NCBI RefSeq assembly: GCF_014154935.1
Contig: NZ_JACEHH010000017.1
Coordinates: 108,717-172,716, forward strand
Direction: 5' to 3'
DNA length: 64,000 nucleotides
From: Stieleria mannarensis
GTDB taxonomy: Bacteria; Planctomycetota; Planctomycetia; Pirellulales; Pirellulaceae
Below are positions 43,506-57,300 of the stretch, piece by piece (within the stretch, counting starts at the first letter, position 1; each line of letters begins with the position of its first letter). The translations under genes were made by a program, and so were the position numbers. A model generated the notes under the pieces. It was not told the DNA's origin, made no database searches, and worked only from the letters and a program-made list of their open reading frames with translations.

Positions 43506-44201
43506 ATGCGTCCCGACGATCAACTCCGTCCGGTCGAGATCCAACTCGGCTACCTCGCCCATCATCCCGCCAACGTCCTCTACAAATCCGGCAACACGAT
43601 CGTCCTGTGCACCGCTTCGGTGGAACCGAGTGTTCCGCCGTGGATGGAAGGCAAGGGCAAGGGCTGGGTCACCGCGGAGTACAACATGTTGCCCGGCAGC
43701 ACCGTGCCGCGGAAGCGACGTGAACGCAGCAAGGTCGACGGACGGACGACAGAGATCCAGCGTTTGATCGGCCGCTCGTTGCGCGCCGTCGTGGATCTGA
43801 AAGCACTCGGCGAACGCTCCATCGTCGTCGATTGTGACGTTTTGCAAGCCGACGGCGGAACGCGGACCGCGTCGATCACCGGCGGGTTCATCGCGCTGGC
43901 CAAAGCGGTGATGAATGAATTGCCCGACGCGAAGATCGGCCAAGGCCCGCTCCGCGACTCCATCGCCGCAATCAGCGTCGGTGTCATCAAGGACACCGTC
44001 AAACTGGATCTCGACTACGAACTCGATTTCGCCGCCGACGTCGACATGAACGTGGTCATGACCGGCAGCGGCAAGTTCGTCGAAATCCAAGGCACCGGCG
44101 AAGAAGCCACCTTCGACGACGACCAACTGGCCTCCATGCTGGCGATGGCCCGAAAGGGGATCGCCGAACTGACGACCATGCAACGCGATCTGATCGGCTG
44201 A
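43506..44201 (+). CDS. rph: Ribonuclease PH
   Basis: Phosphorolytic 3'-5' exonuclease that trims tRNA precursors. I start at ATG 43506 (RPDDQLRPVEIQ), giving 231 residues; the upstream frame is unsupported. Conserved parts are LCTASVEPSVPPWMEG, PGSTVPRKRRERS with the phosphate-site Arg residues, and DCDVLQADGGTRTASITG. It is followed 7 nt later by sua5, so both tRNA-related genes are likely cotranscribed. Confidence 0.95.
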   Translation: MRPDDQLRPVEIQLGYLAHHPANVLYKSGNTIVLCTASVEPSVPPWMEGKGKGWVTAEYNMLPGSTVPRKRRERSKVDGRTTEIQRLIGRSLRAVVDLKALGERSIVVDCDVLQADGGTRTASITGGFIALAKAVMNELPDAKIGQGPLRDSIAAISVGVIKDTVKLDLDYELDFAADVDMNVVMTGSGKFVEIQGTGEEATFDDDQLASMLAMARKGIAELTTMQRDLIG

Positions 44202-44208
44202 GCGTCCC

Positions 44209-45237
44209 GTGGCCGATTCCAAGATCAAATCCGCCTCGGCCGCTTCGATCGCTGAAGCCGCCAAACTGCTCGCCGACGGACAACTGGTCGGCGTGCCCAC
44301 CGAAACCGTTTACGGCTTGGCCGCCGATGCCACCAATCCCGCTGCGGTTCGAAAGATCTTTCAGGCCAAAGGTCGGCCGGCGAACAACCCGCTGATCATG
44401 CACGTCGAATCGGCTCTGGCGGCCCGCCGCTGGGTCCGCGTCGACGATCCCGAGTGGCTGGCCGACCAGTGGCAGCGCGCCGCGACGTTCTGGCCCGGTC
44501 CGTTGACCGTCGTGGTTCCCCGCTCGGGCGACGTGGTCGATGAAGTCACCGCCGGGGCGCCGACCGTGGCCGTCCGCGTCCCCAGCCATCCGGTGATGCG
44601 ATCCCTATTGGCCGCGTGCGACTTTCCCATCGCCGCGCCCAGTGCCAACCCGTCCAACTACGTCAGCCCGACTTCGGCCGAACATGTCCGGCAAGGGCTC
44701 GGCGACAAAGTCGCGATGATCCTGGACGGCGGGGAGTGCCAGTGTGGACTGGAGTCGACGATCATCCGCCTGCAAAGCGACGGGGTAGAACTGCTCCGCC
44801 CGGGAAGCATCTCGGTCGAACAACTGCAAGCCGCCTTTGGCGCGGTCATCGCCGCACGCGTGACCGAAAAGAACACGGCTGCCGCCGACGCCCCTTCAAC
44901 CAATCCACCTGCCGCGATGCCCGCACCCGGCATGTTGGCCAAGCACTATTCACCGACCAAACCGCTGCGGGTCGTCGGGAGTTGGCAACCCGAGGAAATC
45001 GAACCGGCTCGGGTCGCCCGAATCAGCTTCGCCCCACTGCCTCGCAGCGAGGCGGCAAGTTTCGGCTGGTATCGATCGCTCAGCGAGACGGGCGATCTGC
45101 ACGAAGTCGCCCGGAACCTGTTCACGGCGATCCGCCAAGCCGACGCGACGCCATGCGAGTGGATTGTGATCGACCGGTGCGATCGCACCGGCATCGGCCG
45201 AGCCATCATGGACCGCATCGACCGCGCCTCCGGTTAG
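44209..45237 (+). CDS. L-threonylcarbamoyladenylate synthase (Sua5 type)
   Basis: Makes threonylcarbamoyl-AMP for the t6A37 modification of tRNAs. 342 residues from GTG 44209. The catalytic YrdC domain shows GVPTETVYGLAADAT, KGRPANNPLIMHV and FPIAAPSANPSNYVSPTSA; the C-terminal Sua5 domain follows PAAMPAPGMLAKHYSPT. So this is the long Sua5 form, not the short TsaC. It is the second gene of the unit with rph. Confidence 0.93.
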   Translation: MADSKIKSASAASIAEAAKLLADGQLVGVPTETVYGLAADATNPAAVRKIFQAKGRPANNPLIMHVESALAARRWVRVDDPEWLADQWQRAATFWPGPLTVVVPRSGDVVDEVTAGAPTVAVRVPSHPVMRSLLAACDFPIAAPSANPSNYVSPTSAEHVRQGLGDKVAMILDGGECQCGLESTIIRLQSDGVELLRPGSISVEQLQAAFGAVIAARVTEKNTAAADAPSTNPPAAMPAPGMLAKHYSPTKPLRVVGSWQPEEIEPARVARISFAPLPRSEAASFGWYRSLSETGDLHEVARNLFTAIRQADATPCEWIVIDRCDRTGIGRAIMDRIDRASG

Positions 45238-45349
45238 TCGGCTGGCCCCGCTGGACAGCGCCCGGGGGCGGTCCCGCCTAGGGCGATCAACGTTCCGTGT
45301 GCGACGCCGTTCCACAGGACGTCGAACAACCGTCCGCTGAAACGGCTCG

Positions 45350-48300
45350 TCATTCAAACGGCAGCGATCGCAGGAAGCGTTGGCCAAAGCGTGCGTAATC
45401 TTGGCCGTCAACGTCTCCGTCACCATCGCTGTCGAAGGCGTCATCGAACCCGGGCTGCCCTTCGCGCTTCAAGAACGACATCCCGAACCGTCCATAGTCT
45501 TGGCCGTCGACATCGCGGTCTCCGTCGCTGTCACCAAACAGACGGAAAAAACGGTCGGCAGCTTCTTCACCGAAGTGATACAGACCTCCGGGGGTGCCGT
45601 TCCCGTCGGCATCGAAGTTCGCGCCACCGCCGGCAGAGCGGATCTTGTCGCCGTCGATCGTCAATTGATAGTTGCCGTCGACAAGCGAGCCTCCCGTCTC
45701 GGTGTACGCCCCGGTAAACGTGAACGTCGCCGTCGTTTGACCGCCGCTGTGATCGAGCGAGACGACGAAATCGACCATCCCATCGCTGTCACGGTGGCGA
45801 ATCGAAAATGCGCCGGGGTCCACGTCGACCTGGCCGTCAAAGGCGATCGACAGGCTCGTCAATGAAGACCGCTGTGCTGATCCCTCGTCGAGATCGATCG
45901 GCGACAACTCCAGTGCATCGACCACGTCCAACACCACCGCTTTCTCAAACGTCATCCCGGTCGTATCGGTGACTTTCAACCGAACGCGGTACGTGTCTTG
46001 CGCCTCATAGTCAACGGTCTCGCCCTGTTTGAGCAGCAACTGGTTTCCGACGACGGTGAAACGCGTGTTGTCCGCATCGTCGATTCCGGAAACCAGTTCA
46101 TAGCTGTGTCCGGTGGGTGTGTCGGAATCGACGGTCGAAAGCGTCGCGATCGGCGTGTCGGACGCCGACGTGTCAAGATTCTCGACGATCGACGTGCCGG
46201 ACAGCACGATATCGCTCGGCGCGATCGGGTCGTAGATGCTGCCAAAATCAATTCCGGCAACCGCCTGTCCCGATGCGACGGAAACGGTTTGCACGAGCGT
46301 CGCGTTTGTGACGTCGTTGATGTTGACCGAATAGAGATTGCCGCCCGACGGTGGGGCGGATGTCAGGTTGTCGGCCACGGAGTTGAATGTGATGGTCGAG
46401 CCGTCGTTGGAGATCCGCACCCAGTCGCTGCGTCCATTGCCGGATCCGCCCGCGAGCGATCGGCTGAGCAGTGTCACCGTGTCTCGGTTGACGTCGTACA
46501 GGAAGGCATCGCTGCCGCCGTCGGGGTCGTCTTCGTCCAAGTTGCTGGCCCAAGAACTAAAGACCACCCATCGACCATCGCCGCTGATCAGCGGCATGAC
46601 CGAGGATTGGTTGGGAGCAATTCCATCCTGGTCCCGGCCGATCATCCGCAATTCACCGGTCAATCGGTCTTTCAAATAGACTTGCGTTCCGACCACACCG
46701 GGGCCATTGCTTAGCGTCGTTGCACCGGAGTGGAAAACGACGTAGCGTCCGTCATCGGAAATGCTGACGTTGTGCACATTGGCATCGCTTTGAACACCGG
46801 CGGCGGTGACGCTGACGCGTTCGGTGATCCCGGTCTGTCGGTCCAAGACAAACGCGTCGGAGACGCCGTTGGTATCGTCGGCGACGAGATTGTCGGCCCA
46901 GCTCCAATAGGCGATGAAGCGACCGTCGGCGCTGGGGTGACTGTTGTGCGTGTTCCCGCCGATTGCTTGGCTTCCATCGGGGGCGAGATTGATTCGCTCG
47001 GTCGTCCCCAATTGAAGGTCACGGAGAAACAGGTCAAACACGCCGTTGGTATCGCCGGGCACCAGATCGGTTGCGTCCGACCAAAAGGTGACGTAGCGGC
47101 CGTCGTCGCTGAATCCCGGGCTGTAACTATAGCTGTTGCCGGTCGAACTTCCCGTCGCAAGGTTCGGATCGGCGGCGCTGACCAGCGTCGTGGTGCCAAG
47201 GAGTCGGTCGCGGACGAAAATGTCTTGCGTGTTGTTGTTGTCATTGGCGACAAAGTTGGTCGCATAGGACCAGAACACAACGAAACGTCCGTCGGCACTG
47301 ATCAGCGGATGCAAGCTCCTCGCGTTGCCGACCACCTCCTCACTGGAAACCGTGATCATTTCCAACTGACCGGTCGAGCTGTCGATTACATAGATGTCCG
47401 AGCCGGGATGAGTGTCCTCGGGCAGCAGTGCGTTGTCGGTCGAAAAAGCGATGAACGCACCATCGTCGCTGATCGAAGAATCGTAGTACGGATTCGTTCC
47501 GGAATTCACGCCGGCAACATATCCATTGGCGACCAGATGGCCGACGTCAAACGCGTCGGCGAACGGGAACGTCGGTCGCCAGCCTTCCGGCAACACCTGG
47601 GTAACGTCATAAGCCCCGGGCACCAGGTCGCCGAACCGGTAGCGGCCCGTTTCGTCGATTCCCGTCGTTGCCGGATCATCGGCCATGGTCACAACGAAGG
47701 GCTCGTCGCTGTCCAGCACACCGTTGTGATTGTCGTCCAAGAACACGGTCCGACCGGCGAGTCGATTCTCGGCGGGATCCATCACGCCGTCGGCATTGAG
47801 GTCATCCCACAGAACGCCTTGGATCGATGTTACTTCGACCTGCTGAAAGAAATCCAGTCCCGGATGGTCGACGCCCGGCGCCGCGCGGACAGTGTACTCG
47901 CTGGAAGGGACCAACGCGGCGCCGATGCCGTAAGGCGACTGGACCGTTTCAAGGTCACGAATCAAGCCTTCCCAATATGATTCAACACGGATCTGATCGT
48001 TGGATGCCCGGAAGATTTCGCCCCCGACTCCAGAAAGCCCCACCGTCCCCTGGTTGGTCGGAAGGTAGTCGATGAAAACCGCCGTCTCGGGGTGGATGAG
48101 AAGGGTGCCGTCACCGTTATCAAGACGCGTCAATAGGTTCGTCCCGTCGGCGGATTCTCCCAGATTGTCTTGAAGCAAAAAGGCACGTGGCCCCTGATTG
48201 ACACTGTTGGTCTCAATCGATTCGATCACTTGTAAGGTCGACACATCGATCTTGTAAAGCGTCTCATTTCTGGCCTCGACCGCGTAAACGATCTCGTCGA

Positions 48301-51300
48301 TCACCGCCAGACCGCCGTACTCACCGCTCGGCAACGAAAGCGAATCGAGGATGGTTCCGTCATCGGGATCCAGCTTCCAAAGCGTCGAGTCGGCGGAATA
48401 GAACAATCCTGAATCGTCGAGCGCCAATCCGGCGAACGTCGTGCTCGCGCCGGGAGCGGGGAACTGGCGCAGCAACTGACCGGTGATCGGATCATACTTG
48501 CGAATCGTCGAAACACCTTGGGCGACTTCCAGGGTGAACAATTCCACGCCATCGGTGTCAGTCAGCACTTTTAAACTGATCGGTTGATCCACGCGCACCG
48601 TGTAATCGCCCGGCGGAAGCCCCGTGAACGCATATGCCCCGCTGGCATCGGTCAGCGTTTCGTGTTCACCGCTGTCAAATCGGCCGTTGCGATTGGAGTC
48701 CAGGTAGACGCGGACGCCGACAGAAGTCGGCTCGCCGCCATCGACGGCGCGGTTCTGGTTCCAGTCATCCCGCACCGTCCCAGAGATCACCGTCGCGTCA
48801 GACTGGTGCCCCAAATCGATCCCCGACGTGGCACCGGTGGAGGTGACCGCCGCGACGATCCCCGTGTCCACATACTCACCGCCACCCATTCCCGATGCCC
48901 CGGGATTGGCGAGGGTGCGGACTAGGTTGTACTGGCTGTCGTAAACATCCACGGCGCCTTGGATGCTCGAGGACCGCACGAACAACTCGCCGCCGACAGT
49001 CCCCGCACTCCAATCGCCGTCATCGGTCCGCGGCAAGTTGATCACAGTCGTCATTCGAGCGGTTTGCGGATCGATCACAAAGACGCGTGAATCGACGTAG
49101 GAGAACGCAAGAATCGATCGACCGTCGGGCGATTCGCTCAGCGAAAGCGAAAACTGTGGCAATCCGTTCAGCTCGTTGGCCGGATCGATGTAGCGCGAGA
49201 TCGGCATCGCGCCGTAGAACGTGTTCGCCTCGGCATCGTAACGAATCAATTGCATCGGCATCGAACCGCCGACGGTCATCAAGTAGATCGTGCCGTCGAT
49301 CACCACCGGCCCCTGTGAAAAGACGGTGGACCCATTGAGTCCGGGAAGCGGCGTTTGGTCGAGCAGCGTTCCATCGAGCCCCACTTCGAACAACCGATCC
49401 AGATTGTTGTCGACCACAATCAACCGTTTTCCGTCGAACGCGGCGGTTTGAGCGACGGTCATTGGGATGGTTGTGTCGGTGGTGCGGATTCGATCTCCGG
49501 TGATCGGATTGATTTCGCGGATTTGCAGGTAGTTGCCGGTGGGGCTTTCCGCATTGCTGACAACGGTCACGCCGAACAGCCGATCGCTGACGCCACTGGT
49601 GTTGGTCGGCCGATAAAGTTCGGGGGACTCGGCGCGAATCAGGTGTCGCCCAAGTGGGACGCCGGCAAACAGGTACGTCCCGTCGGCGGCGCTGACCGTT
49701 TGCGGCTCTCCGGGATCGGCAAACCCGTTGGCGTTTTGATCGATGAACACGGTGACGCCGTCCAAGGGGGTTTCGCCGGCGTCGCGGATGCCATTGCCAT
49801 TGTCATCTTCGAATTGAACACCGCTGATCGTACCCGCCGCGGGTTGGTTGCCGAAATCGACGCCGGTGACCGATTCACCTTGCGTGGCCCAGACCGTGTG
49901 CTCGGCGGGCAGATCGACGTCGGCCCCGTAGTCGCTGACCGTTCCCGGGATCGCGGAATAAATGTTGCGGTAGGTCACCGCCCCGGGGATGTTGTAAGCG
50001 GCGGTGGACGTCGTCGCGATCGTTCGCAGTGACGTGCCATACGTGGCGTAGTCGAACGATTCGCCTGCGGCAGCGGCCAGATACGCATTCCAAGGGAAAC
50101 CGTGCGTCGGCGCGTGCGGGATGATCAGCCCGGTGCGGAAGTCGACGTTGTAGGTTCCCGAACGCATGTTGACGACAAAGCTTTCACGATCGACCGCGGC
50201 ACCCTGGGTCGAAATCACATACCCCAGTCCGTGCAGATTGTTGATCGCGTGAATGTCAAGCTGTGCGATCAGGTGTCGGCGCACGAGATCAAACTGCTCG
50301 ATCCCGACGCCGCCCAGTTGTGTCATGTAGGCGACGCCGTCACGGATTTCGATCGCGTCTTTCAGGCCCGGCGTGGTCGGAATCGTCTCCAAGACTTCAC
50401 CGCTGTCCGGGTCGATTCGGAACAATTGATTCGACTTGGCCAGATACAGATCGCCGTCATAGATCGTCATGCCGGCATGGGCTTCGACGGCGCCGGGTGA
50501 TGGGAATTGATTCAACACCGAGCCGGATTCGACATCGATTTCATAGATCGTCGACACGCCGGCATCGGTCGCCTGTGTGAACAGCCGGGAGATCGGATCG
50601 GCGACTGCGAACCCGTCATGGTCTGCCGGGGAAACTTGCCTCACCGTGTACTGATCGGGAATCAATCCTGAGATCGTGTAGTCGCCGCCTGCATCCGTGA
50701 TCGCGGAGGGTTCGCTAACATCAAATTGGCGGTTTTGGTTCAAGTCGACATAGACCGTGACGCCCTGGTGGGCGGGCTCGCCGGCATCGATCGTTCCATT
50801 GACGTCCAGGTCTTTGGAAATGTTGCCGCTGATCGAGGCGAGTTCGGCATGGTGGGCATGGTTGACGTCGGCGACCGACTCACGCTCGGCCAGCGTGACG
50901 ACCACGCCGTTGTCACGATACACGCCGCCGGCAAGGCCTTGCTGGGACGGAAACCCGAACAAGACGCGGCGGAACGTACCGGAACCATCGTAAACCTGGA
51001 TTTCCCCCTGATCGGGCGCGAAAAAGTCCGGGTAGGCGACAAAGACCTCGTCACCGATGCGCGCCATGCCGCGTTCGTCGTCTTCGGTATTGAAATCGCT
51101 GACCCAGTCGGCCGTTTGCGTGAACGGATCGATCTGCAGCCAGGCACCGCTGCCGGGGTCACTGGACGTGGTGCCGACGACGATGGACCGACCGTCGGTG
51201 GACGTCGTGCTGGCAGGTCGCAGCGAGACCGCGGATCCCGGTGTTGCCAACGTGATCGGTCCGACAAGTTCCCAGTCGCCAGCCGAAGCGTAGTTGGCCC

Positions 51301-54300
51301 CCAGGCCGTCGGGGTGCAAATCCGTTCGCCACAATTCCATGTCGTCCGTCGTCTGGCCGGCAACGACAAACAAGAACCCGCCGATCAACACAGGAGACGA
51401 CACGCTGAAGATCGTGTACGGTGCCCCAGTCAACGCCCTCGGCAAACTGAACCCTCGCACTTCCGCTCCGTCAAATGCCAGTTGAGTCAGCGTGTGAGAA
51501 TCACTATTGACCAAGACCAGATTCTGTCCGTCAAACGTCAGTTCCGTCTCGGTCGTGACCGGCTGATTGACGACAAATTCGCCCAACACATCACCGTTGG
51601 CCGGATCGAATTCACTGAGCACGAGCCCGGTGGGGCTGGGCAGTTGCGAATGCAAATTGGAGATGCCGAACAATCGATCACGCGACGGATACGAGTTGCT
51701 GGGGCGATAATGTTCGGGCGATAGCGCGCGAACCGTGAAGGTTCCCGGTTGCGTTCCGGTCAACACGTAATCGCCGCCCGATCCCGACGTCGTCTGCGGC
51801 TCTCCGGAATCCGGAAAACCGTTGTTATTCAAATCGGCAAACACGGTGACGCCGCTAAGCGGCGGTTCGCCGGCGTCGCGCACGCCGTTGTCGTTCAGGT
51901 CATCAAACTGCGTGCCGGTGATCTGGTAGCCGAGATAGCGGGCGCCGAAATTCAAATCGGTGATCACCTGATTGAGTGCCACCGTTACATCGTGCGCCGG
52001 GCTTGTCGCTTCGTGCAGCGGCGGCAAATCCGCGCGTACGACGTGGTCTCCCGGGACAACATGCAGAAACTCGTATTGCCCATCGGCGGCGGTGAAGCGA
52101 GACGGTTCATCCGCATCACGACTGCCGCTGTCGTTCAAGTCCAAATACACCCGCGCACCGGACACCCCGGCTTCTCCGGCATCCCGAACGCCATCACGAT
52201 CGACATCGTCAAAAACGACACCGGAAAGCGCTGTGTCATTGGCCACCAATGCGAAACTGACGTCCGCCGTGTCGGTGCTGGCGGAAAACGAGACCGAGAC
52301 GGGGTTCGGACTGGTGCTCAAGTAGTTCGTGGGCTCAGACGCATAAACCACATGCGTTCCCAGACGCAGCGTCGTGAACTCGAACATCCCCGCTTCATCG
52401 ATCGACGCCGTCGCCGGATCATCGGCCAGGGTTTGCATCGTCGGTTCGCCGGTATCCCATTGGCCGTTCTGGTTTTCGTCCAAGAACACCGTCCAATCGG
52501 CCAGCCCCGTTTCGCCGGCCGAGCGGATGCCATCGCCATCGGTGTCGTCGAACACCGCCCCGCTGATTTGCGTCAAATTCGCAGTGGTCCCAAAATTGGC
52601 GATCTCCACCGACGTGCCGCCGGCGATCGTACGATCGGCCGACGTGGGCGAGGTCGAAAAGAATTCGGGCCGGCTGACCAGTTGCACCCGGTGTGACTGA
52701 AACTCGAGTGGCGAGAACGAATACTGGCCGGTTTCGTTCTCGGGGGTTTGCGGATCATCGTCCGACGTCACCGTCGTGCGTTCTCCCGCGTCCAGTTGGT
52801 CGTTGTCGTTGTCGTCGATGTACAGCGTCCATCCGGCCAATCCGGGTTCGCCCGCGTCCAACACCCCGTCTTGATTCAAATCGTCGAAGACCACCCCGTT
52901 GATCGCCGCCAGGTTTTCGGTGACACCCAGATCGGCGACGGCCTCGGTCGTCGAAAGTTCCAGTGTCACGGGCGTAAAGTTATTGATGTCGTCGATCCAA
53001 CGCACATCGGGGCGGACACGCAAAATGTACTGCCCCAATTCCAGGCTGCCGAAGCGGTAGAATCCCCCCTCGTCCACGCCAGGGGTCTGCGGATCATCAC
53101 TGCTCGCCGTGCCGACCGGTTCATTGCCGTCACGTTGGCCGTCATTGTCCAAATCCAAATAGATGCCCGCCGCGTCGACTCCGCGTTCCCCCGGATCACG
53201 GACACCGTCCCCATCGGTATCGAAGAAGATATGCCCCGACAAGACGCGGCGCGGGAATCGTTCGACCGTCACGATCTCGCTGGCCTGGTCGCCGTTACCG
53301 AGCCCCTGTCCGCCGAGCGGATTGCCGAGTCCGTCGCTGATCGTGTCGTTATCGACCAGCAACAACTGCATCGTCCCATCAAGAGATCCCGAATCAACAA
53401 GAACCTGGAACGTCCTGCCGTCGGGGAGTCCAGTGACGGACAGGATCGAAGCCCCCGAAACGCCCGACTGGAGGAGTGAGAAGTCGGCGGCGTCGACGTT
53501 AAACACCGACTCGGAGAATGTCACTTCGAATCGGATGTCGGAGTTGTCCAGCAGCGGCGAGGGATCGGCGGTGATGGTGGTGACCGATGGGTTTGAGAAA
53601 TCAAGTTGGATCGTGTCCGAGCGTGGTGTCGTCGATGAAACCCCGACACCTTCGTAAGGAATCGATCGTCCGTTGATAATCGAGTCGTCGTCCTTCAGGA
53701 AAAGGTAAAACTCGCCTTGCCCCGTCGCCGAAGAAAGATCCACGGTCACGGAATAGACGGTCGGTCCATCGGCAACCGCAGCCAGAGAAAGTCCCGCAAG
53801 ATTGCCGGAAACGAATTCCAAATCAAAGTCGGAAATGTCGACGCCCGAAACACTTTGGCTGAACGTCGCAGTGAACTGCATCTCGCTTGCCGTGCCGTTT
53901 GTGAACACCAATGAATTCAACGTCGGCGCAGGCAACTCGATCGTGATCGTCGGCGAGACCGTCGCCGAACCAACGCCGTATCCCAGCAGCGGCACGTCAA
54001 GATCGTTTCTGATCGAGTCGTCATCGATCAACTCGATCGACAGATCGCCTTGCCCGTAGGCCGCGCTCAAGTCGACCGTGACGGTGTAGGTCGTTCCACT
54101 TCCTGTCACCGCGCCGATCGTCGCACCACTGATCGAGGACGAGACGATTTGAAAGTCGCTGGTGTCGACACCGGTGACGCCTTCGTTGAAGCTGACCTCG
54201 TATTGCAGTGAATCTCCCGTCCAAGGACTCGTCGCCGACGTCGTCACCGAAACCACTTCCGGTGCCGGGGTGGTGACGCCCAGGTCGGCAGCGGCGACTG

Positions 54301-57300
54301 CTGCAGAGACCACGGTGACCGTGGCTGCATCCGTCCGATCGGCGCGATAGAGTTCGATGGATTGGGAGCGATTGTTCACGCGGACCACCGCGTCGCCTGT
54401 GTCAGAAACCGCCATCAAGGAGGACGTGTTCTGATAGATGTTCGTGATCGAGGGGTCCTTGGTGCCGTAGATCGGCCCCTCGACCAAACTGCCGTCGGGC
54501 GTTCGGTACAGAACTTGAATCGCGTTGTCTAACCCCAAGGCCGCAAACAAAATGTCTTCGTCCGGACTCAATTGCAGGTCCATCGGCAGATCTCGAACCC
54601 CATCGTGATCGAGATCCAGTTTGCTGAAGTACGACAGCGTCCCGTCGGCGGCTGCGTGAAAATGCCAAACCAAATCATTCAGCGGTGCGGCGACATAGAC
54701 GTCACGGTCGTTGTCGGCGATTTCGACCGACCAGTTGCTATACAAGTTGGGCGTGGTCTGTGAACCGGTTGCCTGAATCTGTGTGATTCCGCCGGTGGCG
54801 GGGTCGCGGGTGTAGACCCGCATCAGGACGTTGCCATAGTCCACGGCGTACAGCTTGGTCCCGTCACTGTTAAAGGCAAGGTCCTGCACACGCGCCGGCG
54901 TGCCGGTGTTGGCAAGCGTGGTCAGCGTCCCTTCGACAGGGTCGATCGCGTACGGTGCGACGTAGCCTCCGCCGACGTACAGATGTTTGCCGTCGGGCGA
55001 GACCTCCAGGGCATACGGTCCGATGTCAGGAACGTAGATCAATTGCTTTCGCACCAACGTCCCGTCGCTGGTATTTCGCGCATACACAGCGACACGTTCG
55101 GTCTGGTCTTCGGAGACATACATGAACGCGCCGTCGGGTGTGAACGCGATGTCACCGGCGGCGTTGCTGGCGTCGACAAATTGATCGGCCAGAACCTGGA
55201 CCTCGGTCAAGGATTCCGTCGCGGACTGTGGCATGGCCAAGACCACGATCGCGTCGGTCAGGTGGTCAAACACGTACAGGTGTCGTCCGTCGGGACTTAG
55301 ACGCAGCGACTTGTTGTCAGCGCCGAAGTTCCCTTGGTCGGTGTAAGTGCTGGACGTCACGCTTTCCCAATCGGTTTCGACCGACGCACTCCAGACGGCC
55401 GAGTCGACACGCACGGAATACTCTCCCGGATCCACGTTGAAGAATTGATAGCGTCCGGCTTCGTCGTACTGCAGCGTGCCCGGATCGTCGGCATCGGTGA
55501 CCACGCTCGGCTCGGTCGCGGCATCAAATTGGCCGTTGCCATTGAGATCCAGATAAACGGTGACCCCGACGACCCCTCCTTCGGCCTGGTCTCGCACGCC
55601 GTTCTCGTGGAAGTCGTGCCACAGCGTGCCTTCGATCGTCCCCGTCTTGGTGATCGTCACCGGATTGGAAGCCGAATCGCCGTTGCCCGCACCTAGGCCG
55701 CCGAGCGGTTGCGCGAGCAGGTCAGTGATCGAATCGTCGTCGACCAACTGCACCGTCAGTGTCCCGTCGCCATTGCCGGTGTTGACGTTGATCGTGTACG
55801 TGTCATCGGCCCCGGTCACATCGATGATTGACGCCCCAGTGACCCCGACGGCGGCCAACTGAAAGTCATCGACCCCGACTCCCTGGACGGGTTCGTCAAA
55901 GGTCACCGTAAACGCGAGCGTCGCTTCGGTTGTCGTGGTCCCCGCACTTGGTAACCAGCCTTGCACCGACGGCGCGACGTTGTCGACGGCAAATGAAATC
56001 AAGCCCAGGGCTTCCGTCCCGGTTCCGCCGAAAGGCGCCCCGAGGGAGTCGACCACCGTGTCGTCGTCATTGAGAATCAATTCGACCAGACCCGATCCCG
56101 CCAATCCGTTCAAGCTGACCGTGTACGTCGATGGTCCGCCACTGACCGGTCCGATCATGGCCGTCGGGAACTCCGCCAACGTCGCGGCGGTGAACGCCAA
56201 GTCGTCGGAATCGAATCCGGTCACCGGTTCATTGAATTCGATGGTGATCGTCGCCGAGAATTCTGTGGTCGGGTCATCGCGATTTGAAGTCGCCGACACC
56301 AACGTCGGCGGCGGGTTGAAGATTCCGAAGTTGAAGGTTGTGCCCTGGGCACCAAATCCAAGCGACGTCAGGTGGGGGATGATGCTGCGAGTCCCCTGGT
56401 CGCGGGTGAACCGATGCAGATTGCGTTCAAACCCGTTGACCGCGTACAGGTACTTGCCGTCGGGGCTGACGGCGGTGTCGTCCACACCACGCATCCCCGG
56501 CACGTCGACATCGTCGGTCAATACATCCAACGCCGTGAACGCACCGGTCGCCGGGTCCCGGGTCAGGGTGTTCAAATCCGCGTAATCGTCGTCGGCATAG
56601 TGCAGCGACGTCCCGTCCGGCGACAGCGACGCTCCCGAGGGTGTCGCCGGCATCACGCGTCGTGAATGAACGCTCAATAACCCCGTTTCCGGATCACGCC
56701 GCAACGTGATCAAGTCTTGGCCGGTGAACGTGTCCCAAGCACTGACGACAATGAACTCGCCGTCGGGTGAACTGAGCAATCGCGACGGACGACGCACATC
56801 GGGCAATTCTTGGATCTTGGTCAGCGTGCCGTCGGCCGGGTCACGATCAAACGCGTTGATGTAGTACTCGGCAAAACTGCCGACATAGACGTGCCGGCCG
56901 TCCGGGGAAATCGTCAGTCCCGATGCGTTTTGCAACCTCGGTGTTTCGGCCCAATCATGGAAGGTTTGCAACAGCGTGACCGCACCCGTAGCCGAATCGA
57001 CGCCGAAGACCCGAAGTGTGCTTTCGGAATAGGACGTTGCATACAGGTTTTTCCCGTCGGGACTGATCTGCAGATCCAGCGAAACGAAATTGCCGGGGAT
57101 TGCCGCTGACAGATCTAGACTTTGGAGCTGTGTGAGCGAGCCGTCGCTCAAGTCAAATCCATAGGTCTGAACCTGCTTGCTCTGCTTGGAATAGAGAAAC
57201 AGAAACTCGCCGGTGGGCGAAAACGTCGGCGATTGCGGATCACCAAAATCGGTCAGACTGCCAGCCGGATACCAGTGCAACGATTCCAGCGTTCCGCCGG